Shown: positions 1-8,462, numbered from the stretch's first letter. The stretch: DNA of 64,000 bases from Olsenella sp. An188 (GCF_002160255.1 NZ_NFKF01000005.1:118569-182568), one strand, 5' to 3'. Numbers and translations: made by a program. Notes: a model not told the origin generated them from the sequence alone.

Positions 1-207
1 GTTGGTGACGTCGCGGCCGTCGAGCACGATCTGGCCCTCGCTGACGCTCTCGAGGCCCGAGAGGCAGCGCAGCAGCGTGGACTTGCCGCAGCCGGAGGGG
101 CCGAGCAGCGTCACGAGGTCGCCCCGCTGGATGCCGAAGTTGATGTGGTCGAGGACGGTGTTGTCGCCGAAGCGCTTCACGACGTCCCTAAACTCGATGT
201 AAGCCAT
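1..207 (-). CDS. ABC importer ATP-binding protein, C-terminus beyond the window edge
   Basis: Only the first 69 codons are in the window, reading MAYIEFRDVVKRF and onward. A Walker A motif (GPSGCGKST) lies near residues 38-46, followed by an RCLSGLE segment as in the PotA/FbpC-type importer ATPases. It should hydrolyse ATP in the cytoplasm to drive the two permeases encoded just upstream. Its ATG lies one base after the stop of the preceding permease gene, so it is very probably translated in the same operon. The Walker B, signature and C-terminal regulatory regions are off the window, so the substrate class cannot be refined from this gene. Confidence 0.9.
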   Translation of the reverse strand, partial: MAYIEFRDVVKRFGDNTVLDHINFGIQRGDLVTLLGPSGCGKSTLLRCLSGLESVSEGQIVLDGRDVTN

Positions 208-208
208 G

Positions 209-1045
209 TTATGCCTGCTCCTTAGCGTTGTTCTGGGCGGCGCCCTGAAGCTTCAGGACGAGCGCGGTCACGAGGGCGACCACCACGAAGATGACGACGA
301 CGATGGCGCTCGACAGACCGCTCGAGACGTCCATGTTCGCCTGGAGGAACACCTGGATGTTCTGGTAGTTGGTGCCGGCGATGTTGTTGGCGAGCACGAA
401 GTCGCCGAAGATGATGCTCTCGGCGAGCAGGCTCGAGACGAGGATGCCGGAGAGGATGTTGGGCAGGACCACCTGCACGTAGGCGCGGAAGCGCCCGCAC
501 CCGAGCATCTCGGCCGCCTGGATGAGCATGCCCGCGTCGATGGAGTTGAGCGCGTTGCGGATGCCCTGGTAGATGTAGGGGAGCACCAGGATCGTGTAGG
601 CGCCGAAGAGCATGAACATGCGGTTGGAGAGGATCGTGCCCGTCCCGGTGTAGAGCGAGATGATGCCGATCGAGAGGATCACGCCCTGCAGGGCGTACGG
701 GATCATGCAGAGGAACTGCATCACCGGCGCGACCTTGCGGTTGACGGCCACGACGACGTACATCGCGAGCAGGATGAGCACGATCGTGATGGCGACGCTC
801 ACCAGGCACAGGACGAGCGTGCGCCCGATGGAGGCCCAGAACACGGTGTTGGTGAAGAGCTCCTGGTAGTTGCGCAGGGTGAAGCCGGACGGAAGGATGT
901 CGGTCCACTCCACGAACAGCGAGTACACGAGCGTCGCCAGGAAGGGGACGAGCAGGTAGGCGGCAACGACGCCGAGGAAGATCTTGCCGGCGAGCGAGGT
1001 CCTCTGGGCGGGCGCGTGCGCGGTGCGCAGGTTCTTCTCGGCCAT
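209..1045 (-). CDS. ABC importer permease, PotC-like subunit
   Basis: A 278-residue integral membrane protein with about six hydrophobic segments and the conserved cytoplasmic EAA-type loop (QAAEMLGCGRFRAYVQVVLPNI) that docks to the ATPase. It is the second permease of a spermidine/putrescine/iron/phosphonate-type importer. I place the start at the ATG reading MAEKNLRTAH, because it overlaps the stop of the upstream permease in a TGATG junction, the usual arrangement for coupled subunits; a longer upstream in-frame extension would run into the neighbouring gene. The ATPase follows with a one-base gap. The substrate is not assigned. Confidence 0.88.
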   Translation of the reverse strand: MAEKNLRTAHAPAQRTSLAGKIFLGVVAAYLLVPFLATLVYSLFVEWTDILPSGFTLRNYQELFTNTVFWASIGRTLVLCLVSVAITIVLILLAMYVVVAVNRKVAPVMQFLCMIPYALQGVILSIGIISLYTGTGTILSNRMFMLFGAYTILVLPYIYQGIRNALNSIDAGMLIQAAEMLGCGRFRAYVQVVLPNILSGILVSSLLAESIIFGDFVLANNIAGTNYQNIQVFLQANMDVSSGLSSAIVVVIFVVVALVTALVLKLQGAAQNNAKEQA

Positions 1046-1992
1046 CAGACGAGCTCCCTTCCCTTGGCGGCGCGACGCGTGAAGTAGTTGTTCACGAGCG
1101 TGCACACGACCATGAGCGCGATGAGAACCACGGCCAGCGCGCCGCCGGTGGCCGCGTCGGTCTGGACGTCGCCCTTGAAGCGCGAGGTGATCTGCAGGGC
1201 GAGAAGTGCGTAGTTGTTCATCACGAGCGCGTAGGCGGTGGCGTAGGCCGCGAGCGCGTTGGAGAAGAGCACCGAGAGGGTGCCGAGGATCGACGGCATG
1301 AGGTTGGGGATGACGATCTTGAACCAGTAGTCGAAGGTCGACGCCTGCAGGATCGTGGCGGCCTCGCGCCAGGACTTGCGGATGCCCGCGAAGGCGGGGA
1401 TGAGCAGCAGCGTGGCCAGCGGGATCTGGAAGTAGATGTACATGATCACGAGGCCGTCGGCTCCGTAGAGGTTGAAGTCGGCGAGGAAGGGGATCCCGAA
1501 GCGCTGGCCGATGAGCGTGAGCACGCCGGCGTTGCCCATGAGGATCATGAAGGCGAATGCCAGGGGCACGCCCGAGAAGTTCGACATCATGTTGAGGATC
1601 ATCGTGAAGGCGTTGCGCACGCGCGGGCTCGCCTCGTGGGCGAAGCGCGCGGCGAGAAACGCCACGACGATGCCGACCACCGCGGACAGCAGGCTGATCC
1701 AGACGCTGTTCCAGATGGACTGCTGGTAGAGCGGGGTGGTGAAGACGCGGACGTAGTTCTCGAGGCCGAACGCCTCGGAGTCGCGCCCGATGACGCTGTT
1801 GAGCGCCAGCTGCAGCAGCGGCATGATCTCGAAGAGCGCGACGACGACGAAGAACGGGACGATGGCGACCCAGCCGAGGCGCCTGCGGGAGCCTGCGCGG
1901 CCCTGCGCGCGGGTCCCGGTCCCGGAGCCCGACGCGGCGGTCGCGCCCCGGGCGGCCGCGTCCTTCTCGCCGATGGTGACGGTGTTTTCCAT
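1045..1992 (-). CDS. ABC importer permease, PotB-like subunit
   Basis: A 315-residue membrane protein. The first 40 residues are polar and rich in Ala, Gly and Arg, then about six transmembrane segments follow. The EAA-like loop reads EAATILQASTFDYWFKIVIP near residues 212-231. It should form the heterodimeric translocation channel with the following permease. The gene lies 49 bases downstream of the binding-protein gene and its stop overlaps the next start, so binding protein, two permeases and ATPase form one unit. The order and sizes match PotD/PotB/PotC/PotA or Fe(III)/aminoethylphosphonate systems; sequence alone does not decide between them. Confidence 0.88.
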   Translation of the reverse strand: MENTVTIGEKDAAARGATAASGSGTGTRAQGRAGSRRRLGWVAIVPFFVVVALFEIMPLLQLALNSVIGRDSEAFGLENYVRVFTTPLYQQSIWNSVWISLLSAVVGIVVAFLAARFAHEASPRVRNAFTMILNMMSNFSGVPLAFAFMILMGNAGVLTLIGQRFGIPFLADFNLYGADGLVIMYIYFQIPLATLLLIPAFAGIRKSWREAATILQASTFDYWFKIVIPNLMPSILGTLSVLFSNALAAYATAYALVMNNYALLALQITSRFKGDVQTDAATGGALAVVLIALMVVCTLVNNYFTRRAAKGRELV

Positions 1993-2041
1993 ACGCGTGG
2001 GCCGGGCGCCCGCGGCACCCGGCCCTGCCTCCTTCTTGTGA

Positions 2042-3193
2042 CTAGCCGAGGATGGGGATGATGTTCTCCTGGTACCAGGTGATCATGTCCTGGCACACGC
2101 CGCTCCAGACGGACTCGTCGACGGTCTGGACGTGGTCGCCGTACTGCTCGTCGGGCAGGCGCAGGGCGGCCACGTCCTCGGGCAGCTCCACGTCGCGGAT
2201 CGGGGTGGCGTAGCCGCGGGCGAGGTTGACCTGGCCCTCGTCGGAGAGGATGAACTCGCGGGCGAGGCAGGCGGCAGCCGGGTGCGGCGCGTTCTTGTTG
2301 ATGATGGTGCAGTAGCCGGACTGGACGGAGGCGTCCGACGGGATGTTGACCGAGAACTGCGCGTTGGGGTTGTTCTCGAGGATCTGGTCGCGGTAGTTGA
2401 GGGAGTTGTAGTCCCAGTTGATGCAGACGTCGATCTCGCCGGACTCGATGCGTGCGAGCGAGGCGTCGGAGACGTCGAGGCGGCCCTGCTCGGCGAGCTG
2501 CCGCAGGAAGTCGTAGCCGGGCTGCATGTCGTCGATGCCGCCGCCGAGCGCGTAGGCCGCGGCGAGCACCGCGTACTGCGCCACGGCCGCCGCCGTGACG
2601 TCACCTACGCAGACGTTGTAGTCGCCGTCGAGAAGGTCCTGGAAGCTCGTGGGGGCGTTCGGGACGGTGGAGTCGTTGGACATGAGGGAGATGGTGCCGT
2701 AGTAGGCCACGACCCAGTCGCCGTCGTCGTCCTTGGCCCAGTCGGGGATCTCGTCCCAGTAGCTGGTCTTGTACTTGAGGGTGAGCTCCTGCTCCTCGGC
2801 CGTGGGGCCCCAGGACTGGCCCACGTCGCCGATGTCCTTGGTGCCGTCGGTGCCCTCCTCGCGGAACATCGCCAGCTCCTCGGACGAGGACATGTCCTGG
2901 TCGGCGTGCGTGATGCCGTACTCGGCCTCGATGTCCTGCCAGGTCTCCACCCAGTTGGCCCAGGTGTCCGGCATGCCGACGGAGGCGATCTCGCCCTCCT
3001 CCTGCGCCTGGGCGATGAGGTCCTCGAGGCTCATCGAGTTGTAGTCGACGGCAGCGGCGGCGGAGCTGCCGTCGTCGCAGCCGTCGAGGCCGAGGCCGGC
3101 GGCGCAGGCAAAGCCGGCCATGCCGACCATGCCGAGGAAGGAACGGCGCGAGAGCGCGCGCGTGCCGGCGAGGGGGGTGGTGCTCTTCTTCAC
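2042..3193 (-). CDS. Extracellular solute-binding protein with Tat-type signal
   Basis: A 383-residue family 1 solute-binding protein. I choose the GTG start (VKKSTTPLAG) because an AAGGGAG ribosome site sits five bases ahead; an ATG 22 codons further upstream lacks a comparable site. The N-terminus carries a twin-arginine motif (SRRSFLG, residues 15-21), a hydrophobic stretch and a cysteine (LDGC, about residue 38), which is an imperfect lipobox, so the mature protein may be lipid-anchored outside the membrane. The remainder resembles the PotD/iron-binding fold, with acidic early repeats. It is the first gene of the importer operon. Export by Tat suggests folding or cofactor loading before export, but this is inference. 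Confidence 0.85.
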   Translation of the reverse strand: MKKSTTPLAGTRALSRRSFLGMVGMAGFACAAGLGLDGCDDGSSAAAAVDYNSMSLEDLIAQAQEEGEIASVGMPDTWANWVETWQDIEAEYGITHADQDMSSSEELAMFREEGTDGTKDIGDVGQSWGPTAEEQELTLKYKTSYWDEIPDWAKDDDGDWVVAYYGTISLMSNDSTVPNAPTSFQDLLDGDYNVCVGDVTAAAVAQYAVLAAAYALGGGIDDMQPGYDFLRQLAEQGRLDVSDASLARIESGEIDVCINWDYNSLNYRDQILENNPNAQFSVNIPSDASVQSGYCTIINKNAPHPAAACLAREFILSDEGQVNLARGYATPIRDVELPEDVAALRLPDEQYGDHVQTVDESVWSGVCQDMITWYQENIIPILG

Positions 3194-3475
3194 AGGTGCT
3201 CCCTTCGGGTCGTGCCATGGGAAACGGTCCGCCGCGCTTCGGTCGCACGGCTTGCTCACGGCGTGAGTCTATGGGACGCTCGCCGCGCCGTGTCGCCCGT
3301 TCGGAGCGCACTTTCGAAAAGCTGACGCTTCATTACGTCTCGCTGACCTCGTCGTGCCGTCGGCTTACGCAAGTCTGCGCGTTCGCTTACGTAGGGATTG
3401 CACGGGCTCCCGCCGCGACCCGTCCGGGCGGGAGGCGCGCTATCGGCTAGGTCGGAGAGAGGGGGCGAGAAGGGC
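3194..3475. promoter_or_regulatory. Divergent intergenic region with three TTACG repeats
   Basis: This gap separates the importer operon (minus) from the truncated regulator (plus). It is richer in A and T than its surroundings between about 3310 and 3400. It holds three related words on the plus strand: GCTTCATTACGT (3327-3338), GGCTTACGCA (3362-3371) and GCTTACGTA (3385-3393). They may be binding sites for a regulator of the importer. LytTR regulators bind spaced direct repeats, and a broken LytTR-type gene lies next door, but the link is speculative. I see no clear -35/-10 pair. Confidence 0.3.
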
Positions 3476-3868
3476 GTGCTGCAGATAGCCGTGTGCGACG
3501 ACGAGCGGGCCGCCGCTGACCTCATCGCGGGCCTCGCGCGCGACTGGGCGCGCGGGCGCGGCGTCGAGGCGCGCGTGGACACGTTCGCCTCCGCCGACGC
3601 GCTGATCTTCTCGCTCGACGACGGCGCCCCGGACGTGGCGCTGCTCGACATAGAGATGCCCGGCGCGAGCGGCATGGAGCTCGCGCGGCTCCTGCGCGAG
3701 CGCGGGGAGCGCACGCAGGTCGTCTTCGTGACCGGCATCATCGACCACGTCTTCGACGGCTACGACGTGGACGCGGTCTCCTACCTGCTCAAGCCGGCGA
3801 CGTCCCGGGGGCGGTCCTTTCCGGGGCCGGATGGGGCGTGGCCGCGGCATGGCTCGTGGCGACCATAG
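3476..3868 (+). pseudogene. Truncated LytTR-type response regulator (receiver domain only)
   Basis: From a GTG reading VLQIAVCDDE the protein shows a full receiver domain: the acidic pair DD near residues 8-9, the phosphoacceptor Asp58 in LLDIEMPG, the TG switch position (VTGI), and the lysine in SYLLKPA near residue 110. This layout is typical of the AgrA/LytR class. Directly after KPA the homology stops. The C-terminal LytTR DNA-binding domain is missing and the frame runs through an unrelated Arg/Pro/Gly-rich tail. In another frame the bases at about 3805-3870 encode a hydrophobic helix (GAVLSGAGWGVAAAWLVATIA), like the tail of a membrane protein. The simplest reading is a deletion that joined two genes, ending at the REP-like element at 3870. 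Confidence 0.7.
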
Positions 3869-3869
3869 C

Positions 3870-3896
3870 GTGCAAAGGGGACAGTCACTTTTGCAC
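3870..3896. repeat. REP-like palindrome, copy 1 of 3
   Basis: Reads GTGCAAAGGGGACAG followed by TCACTTTTGCAC. The outer bases GTGCAAA and TTTGCAC pair. Two near-identical copies are at 5797-5823 and 7615-7641. The internal GGGACAG..CAC resembles REP elements linked in other bacteria to REP-associated (Y1) transposases; no such transposase is in the window. This copy lies immediately after the truncated response regulator. Confidence 0.8.
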
Positions 3897-4076
3897 GGCG
3901 CGGTCGGTCGGCGCCGCTCGCCGAAAGCCGTGGGCCCGCGCGGCGCCCGCGCCCTCATTTGCCGCCGAGGTGGGCCCGCCGTTGCAGTACACTGGGCTTC
4001 GTCCTGCACCCGGCGAAGGGTCATCATGCTCTAGGTCTCTCCTGACATACCGGTTTCGTTTGAACAGGGGAGAGAC

Positions 4077-5792
4077 ATGACATCCATCACACCTGCCGCG
4101 CGGGAGTACTTCCGCGCCTTCTACGACCACAACCGCGCCCGCTTTGTGGCTGCGCTCGTGCTCACGGTGCTTGACATCCCGTCGGCGCTCATCGGATCGT
4201 GGCTGCTCGGAGAGATCATCGACGTCATCTCCACCGGCGACCTCGGCCGGCTTCAGGTTCTTCTCGCCTTTGGCATCGTGTTCACGGTGGTTGCGTTTGC
4301 GATCAGCGTTGGCATGTACCGCGCCAAGTCTGACTTTGTGTGCCGAGCGCTCGTAAACTACAAGTCGCTGGCGTTCAGGCGGCTCTCCGAGAAGAGCATC
4401 CGCGCCTTTTCGCGCGAGAACACGGGCAGCTACCTCAGCCTGCTCACCAACGACGTGGCCTCCATCGAGGAGGGCTATCTCAAGCGGTCGTTCATTTTGA
4501 TATATCACGTGCTGCTCTTCGTAGGCACGCTCGCGATGATGCTCTTCTACAGCGTGCCGCTGACGCTGGCGGCCGTGGTGCTCTCGCTGCTGCCGCTCGT
4601 GGCGTCCGTGCTCATGGGCCGCGAGCTCACCGTCCGCGAGCGTGCCGTGTCCGACCGCAACGAGGCCTTCGTCTCCGAGCTGCGCGACCTCTTGGCCGGG
4701 TTCTCCGTCATCAAGAGCCTCAAGGCCGAGGCGCAGGCGCGTGGCCTTTTTGACGTGGCGAGCGGGACGGCCGAGGAGGCAAAGCGCGCCCGCTACTGGT
4801 GGGACTGCCTGATCACGGCGGTCTCCAGCAACCTGTGCTCGATGGTGCTGCAGTTCGGCGTGTTCTTCATCGGCGCGTGGCTCGCCATCGAGGGGCAGAT
4901 CACGGCCGGCACCGTGCTCATCTTCGTGAACCTATGCAACTACCTCATCCAGCCCATCAACATCGTGCCGCAGTACTGGGCAAGCCGCCAGGCCGCCGCG
5001 GGCCTGGTTAAGAAGCTGGCTGCTGCCACGCGCGAGAACGCGGAGCGCGCGGGCGAGAAGATCGAGCCGCGACTTGAGCGGGGCATCGAGGTCTCCGACG
5101 TGACCTTCGGCTATGTGCCCGGCGAGCCCGTGCTGCGCGACGTTTCCCTGGAGTTTGCAGCCGGGCGCAGCTACGCGGTGGTGGGCGCCTCCGGGTCCGG
5201 CAAGTCCACGCTGCTCAACCTTTTGATGGGCGGCTACGACGGCTACGAGGGGTCCATTGCGATCGACGGCCACGAGCTGCGCGACGTGGAGGCCGGCAGC
5301 CTCTACGACCTCGTGAGCCTCATCGACCAGAGCGTCTTCCTCTTTGACGACACGATTCGCGCCAACGTCACGATGTTTCGCAACTTCCCGGACGAGGCGG
5401 TGGACGACGCCGTGCGCCGTGCCGGCCTTGCGGAGCTTGTGGCCGAGAAGGGCGCTGACTTCCGCTGCGGCGAGAACGGCGCGCTGCTCTCCGGCGGCGA
5501 GCGGCAGCGCGTGTCGATTGCGCGGGCGCTTCTGCGACGCACGCCGGTGCTTCTGGTGGACGAGGCCACGGCGGCGCTCGACAACCAGACGGCTCGCGCG
5601 GTGGGCGAGGAGATCTTGGGCCTCGAGGGGCTTACGCGCGTGGTGGTGACGCACCGCCTCGAGGCGTCGCTGCTCGCGCGCTACGACGAGGTCGTGGCCC
5701 TGCGCGACGGGCGCGTGGTCGAGCGCGGCACCTTCGACGAGCTCATGGCCGCCCGCGGGTACTTCTACGCGCTCTTCACGGTGAGCGGATAG
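4077..5792 (+). CDS. ABC exporter, fused membrane and ATPase domains
   Basis: A 571-residue half-transporter. Residues 1-300 hold about six transmembrane helices and the C-terminal 230 residues are the ATPase: Walker A GASGSGKST near 371, Q-loop region SLIDQSVFLFDD, signature LSGGERQR near 471, Walker B VLLVDEATAALD near 490, and the H-loop VVTHRLEAS near 523. All catalytic residues look intact. It starts at ATG after GGGGAGAGAC. Unlike many actinobacterial exporters it has no adjacent partner gene, so it is probably a homodimer. It lies between two direct copies of the REP-like element (3870 and 5797) and uses more T-ending codons than its neighbours, which hints at separate acquisition. The exported substrate is unknown. 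Confidence 0.88.
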   Translation: MTSITPAAREYFRAFYDHNRARFVAALVLTVLDIPSALIGSWLLGEIIDVISTGDLGRLQVLLAFGIVFTVVAFAISVGMYRAKSDFVCRALVNYKSLAFRRLSEKSIRAFSRENTGSYLSLLTNDVASIEEGYLKRSFILIYHVLLFVGTLAMMLFYSVPLTLAAVVLSLLPLVASVLMGRELTVRERAVSDRNEAFVSELRDLLAGFSVIKSLKAEAQARGLFDVASGTAEEAKRARYWWDCLITAVSSNLCSMVLQFGVFFIGAWLAIEGQITAGTVLIFVNLCNYLIQPINIVPQYWASRQAAAGLVKKLAAATRENAERAGEKIEPRLERGIEVSDVTFGYVPGEPVLRDVSLEFAAGRSYAVVGASGSGKSTLLNLLMGGYDGYEGSIAIDGHELRDVEAGSLYDLVSLIDQSVFLFDDTIRANVTMFRNFPDEAVDDAVRRAGLAELVAEKGADFRCGENGALLSGGERQRVSIARALLRRTPVLLVDEATAALDNQTARAVGEEILGLEGLTRVVVTHRLEASLLARYDEVVALRDGRVVERGTFDELMAARGYFYALFTVSG

Positions 5793-5796
5793 AATC

Positions 5797-5823
5797 GTGC
5801 AAAAGGGACAGGCACTTTTGCAC
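5797..5823. repeat. REP-like palindrome, copy 2 of 3
   Basis: Reads GTGCAAAAGGGACAG followed by GCACTTTTGCAC. GTGCAAAAG and CTTTTGCAC form a nine-base inverted repeat around a short GGACAGGCA loop. It begins four bases after the stop of the ABC exporter. It could act as a transcript-end hairpin, although no T-run follows. Confidence 0.85.
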
Positions 5824-5863
5824 GGGACTACCGCAATCGTCCCGCAGACGGGAGGCCCGCCGC

Positions 5864-6565
5864 ATGGCGCAGGTACTGGTGATAGAGGACGACGGCGCGA
5901 TCAACGACGTCGTGACCACGCGGCTCTCACGCGACGGGCACGTGGTGACCCAGGCGTTCTCCGGCTCCGAGGCGCGCATGCTGCTCGAGGGCCCCTCGGC
6001 CTTTGACGTGGTCGTCTGTGACCTCATGCTCCCCGGGGTCACGGGCGAGGAGCTCGTGGGGCTGATTCGCGGTCGTGGCGCATCGACCCCCATCGTCGTG
6101 ATCTCCGCGCGCACCGCGCCGGCGGACCGTGTCGGGCTGCTGCGCCTCGGCGCTGACGACTACCTCCCCAAGCCCTTCGACCTCGACGAGCTCGCCGCGC
6201 GCGTGGAGGTGCAGCTGCGCCATCATGGCACCCCGGCCGCGACCGGCGGCACGGCCCTGCGCTGGCGCCGCTGGGAGCTCGATCCCGAGGCGCGCACGCT
6301 GGTCGTGGCCCCCGGGGAGGGCGGCGAGCCTGGCGGCGCGCCCGCGCTCACCCGGATCGAGTTCAACATCCTCGAGACGCTCGTTCGCAGGCCCGGGCGC
6401 GTCTTCTCCAAGGCGGAGCTCTTCGAGCTGGCGTGGGGCGAGCCCTTTGCCGGCGACGACTCGACGGTCGCCGTCCACGTGTCGAACATCCGCGCAAAGC
6501 TGCGCGCCACCGGCACCGACGCGTACCTCAGGACCGTCTGGGGGATGGGCTTCAAGCTCGCGTGA
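5864..6565 (+). CDS. OmpR/PhoB-family response regulator
   Basis: A 233-residue two-component regulator. The receiver domain has the acidic pair in VIEDDGAIND (residues 6-15), phosphoacceptor Asp53 in VVCDLMLPG and the lysine in LPKPFDLDEL near 103. The C-terminal winged helix runs to the last residue (RVFSKAELFELAW, SNIRAKLR and VWGMGFKLA). It is the first gene of a tight operon that ends with a histidine kinase, so the kinase at 9277 is its likely partner and the ABC genes between them its likely target. This matches BceRS- or lantibiotic-immunity-type modules. Start chosen at the ATG after GGGAGGCCC. Confidence 0.92.
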   Translation: MAQVLVIEDDGAINDVVTTRLSRDGHVVTQAFSGSEARMLLEGPSAFDVVVCDLMLPGVTGEELVGLIRGRGASTPIVVISARTAPADRVGLLRLGADDYLPKPFDLDELAARVEVQLRHHGTPAATGGTALRWRRWELDPEARTLVVAPGEGGEPGGAPALTRIEFNILETLVRRPGRVFSKAELFELAWGEPFAGDDSTVAVHVSNIRAKLRATGTDAYLRTVWGMGFKLA

Positions 6566-6714
6566 GGGGCCTGGGGCTGCGACGGCCCGCCCCGGGCGCG
6601 ACCGACGCGACGGGTCCCGTCCCACCGACATCTTCAATCATTCTTTAGACTTGGCTCACGGTTTCTGAAGGGTCGCCCGCCATCATGGGGGGCACCCTCA
6701 GGAAAGGAGCGAGC

Positions 6715-7665
6715 GTGAACGTCATAGAGACGCACGGCCTCACCAAGCGCTACCGGAGCAAGCTTGCCGTCGACGGCCTCGACATGACCGTCGCCGCGGG
6801 CGACATCTACGGCTTCGTGGGCAGGAACGGCTCTGGCAAGTCCACCACGATGAAGATGGTCTGCGGCCTGGCGCGCCCCACGGCCGGCGAGGTCGTCCTC
6901 TTCGGCGACCCCGTGGGCGGCGGCGCCACCCCGCAGGGCTTCTCGCGCATCGGTGCCCTCATCGAGAGCCCCGGCGTCCTGGCCAGCCTCACCGCCCGAG
7001 ACAACCTCGTTGCCAAGGCCCTCGCCCTCGGCCTCACGCACGCCGGCGCCGTTGCGGACGACCTGCTCGCGCTCGTCGGCCTCGACCCGTGCGACCACCG
7101 CCGCGTGAAGGCCTACTCGCTCGGCATGCGGCAGCGCCTGGGGCTCGCGCTCGCGCTTGTGGGCGCGCCCGACCTGCTGATGCTCGACGAGCCGTTCAAC
7201 GGCCTCGATCCTGAGGCCACGCGCGCCATGCGCCTCGCCCTCGTGCGGCTCAACCACGAGCACGGGGTCACCGTCGTGATTTCGAGCCACGTCCTCGACC
7301 AGCTCGACCGCGTGGCCACGCGCTTCGGCGTCATCTCCGCGGGTCGCCTCACCGCGGAGTTCACCGACGTGGAGCTCCACGAGCGCTGCGGCAGCTCCGT
7401 GCGCGTGCGCCTCGCCCGCCCCGAGCGCGGCCTGGCCCTCCTCGAGCAGGCGCTCCCGTCCGCCGCCTTCCGCGCGGAGCCCGACGGTGCCCTCGTGGTC
7501 ACGGGCTCCTCGCTCGACGAGGTGAGCTCCGCGTGCTTCTCGGCCGGCGTCGAGGTCCGCGAGCTCGCGACCGTCGAGCGCGACATCGAGGAGTACTTCG
7601 TCGAGCTCATGGGCGTGCAAAAGGGACAGGCACCTTCGCACGCTGAAGACGGTGAGGCCCGATGA
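6715..7665 (+). CDS. ABC transporter ATPase of antibiotic-resistance/immunity type
   Basis: A 316-residue cytoplasmic ATPase of the BcrA/MutF-like class. Walker A GRNGSGKST is near residue 36, the signature is the degenerate YSLGMRQR near 135, typical of this class, and Walker B LLMLDEPFNGLD follows near 155. The GTG start (VNVIETHGLTKRY) has GGAAAGGAG five bases ahead, better than an upstream ATG. The extended C-terminus beyond the ATPase core is common in these proteins. The last codons (GVQKGQAPSHAEDGEAR) are encoded by a REP-like element at 7615-7641, so the natural C-terminus has been replaced or extended. The stop overlaps the start of the first permease. Confidence 0.9.
   Translation: MNVIETHGLTKRYRSKLAVDGLDMTVAAGDIYGFVGRNGSGKSTTMKMVCGLARPTAGEVVLFGDPVGGGATPQGFSRIGALIESPGVLASLTARDNLVAKALALGLTHAGAVADDLLALVGLDPCDHRRVKAYSLGMRQRLGLALALVGAPDLLMLDEPFNGLDPEATRAMRLALVRLNHEHGVTVVISSHVLDQLDRVATRFGVISAGRLTAEFTDVELHERCGSSVRVRLARPERGLALLEQALPSAAFRAEPDGALVVTGSSLDEVSSACFSAGVEVRELATVERDIEEYFVELMGVQKGQAPSHAEDGEAR
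7615..7641. repeat. REP-like palindrome, copy 3 of 3, inside coding sequence
   Basis: Reads GTGCAAAAGGGACAG followed by GCACCTTCGCAC; two bases of the right arm have drifted from the other copies. It lies inside the last 17 codons of the ABC ATPase and is translated as VQKGQAPSH. The element did not break the frame and the downstream overlap with the permease start is intact. Confidence 0.8.
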
Positions 7666-8462
7666 TGGCCCTGCTGCGCGCGGACGCCTATCGCGTCGTG
7701 CGCTCCCGCTGGGCCTGGGTGATCCTTGCCCTCATGGCGCTCCTGACGTTCGCTCCCGCCCTGCTCATGCGCTGGACGAGCATGGGCCCCGTCGCCTTCG
7801 ACAGCCTCACCGGGTCGGCGCTGAGCCTCGGCGGCATCGAGATTCTTTCCTCCGTCATGGCGGCGATCGTGTGCAGCGACCGGAATGACATCGGCTTTGG
7901 CCGCTCGGTCCTCTCCTCGCTGAGCCGCCGCGGGCGCGTGGCGTGGTTTGTCGAGAAGTGCGCGTTCTCGGTCCTTCTCGCCATGGCCATGCTGGTCGTC
8001 GCGCTGGTGCTGGGGCTTATTGCCGTGCCGGTCTCCGGCGTGCCCGTCCTCGCTCCCGAGCCCGCGTGGCAGGTGGCGGTCTGGTTTGGCTGCAACTGGC
8101 TCGTGGGCTCGACCTACGCGGTGCTCACCGTGCTCGTGGCGCACCTCACTCGCAGCGAGGCGGTGACCATGGGCTTTGCGGTCCTCGCGTCCACGGGCGT
8201 GCTCGAGGGGGGCGTCGTCGTGGGGATCGACGCCCTCTGCTACCTTGCCGGGGGCAGCTTCCTCGACTTCTCCGCCGCCGTTGCCCCGTGGCTGCCCGCG
8301 CAGGTCGTCAGCGCCATCGGCGAGGGCGCCGGGGCGCTCCTCTCGGCGGACAACGCGGTGCGCCTGGCGCCGGCCGTCCGAGCGCTCGTCGTCTGCCTGC
8401 CGACCATCGTGGCGACCGTCGCCGCCGACGCGCTGCTCGTCTCAAGGAGGGATGTCGCATGA
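7662..8462 (+). CDS. ABC-2-type permease of lantibiotic-immunity type, first subunit
   Basis: A 266-residue membrane protein with about six hydrophobic segments. It begins MMALLRADAYRVVRSRWAWVILALMALL, the typical start of MutE/MutG- or BcrB-type permeases: a short amphipathic segment, then a first helix. It overlaps the ATPase stop by four bases and the second permease by four bases (ATGA), so translation is coupled. The second permease is a clear paralogue (compare SLSRRGRVAWFVEKCAFSV with SLRGRSAFFAEKCLLTV), which points to a duplication giving a heterodimeric membrane unit. Confidence 0.85.
   Translation: MMALLRADAYRVVRSRWAWVILALMALLTFAPALLMRWTSMGPVAFDSLTGSALSLGGIEILSSVMAAIVCSDRNDIGFGRSVLSSLSRRGRVAWFVEKCAFSVLLAMAMLVVALVLGLIAVPVSGVPVLAPEPAWQVAVWFGCNWLVGSTYAVLTVLVAHLTRSEAVTMGFAVLASTGVLEGGVVVGIDALCYLAGGSFLDFSAAVAPWLPAQVVSAIGEGAGALLSADNAVRLAPAVRALVVCLPTIVATVAADALLVSRRDVA

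Noticed and set aside
3870..5823. A composite transposon around the ABC exporter
   Set aside because: The flanking repeats are 27-base palindromes without a transposase or terminal inverted repeats, so only REP-like recombination is supported.
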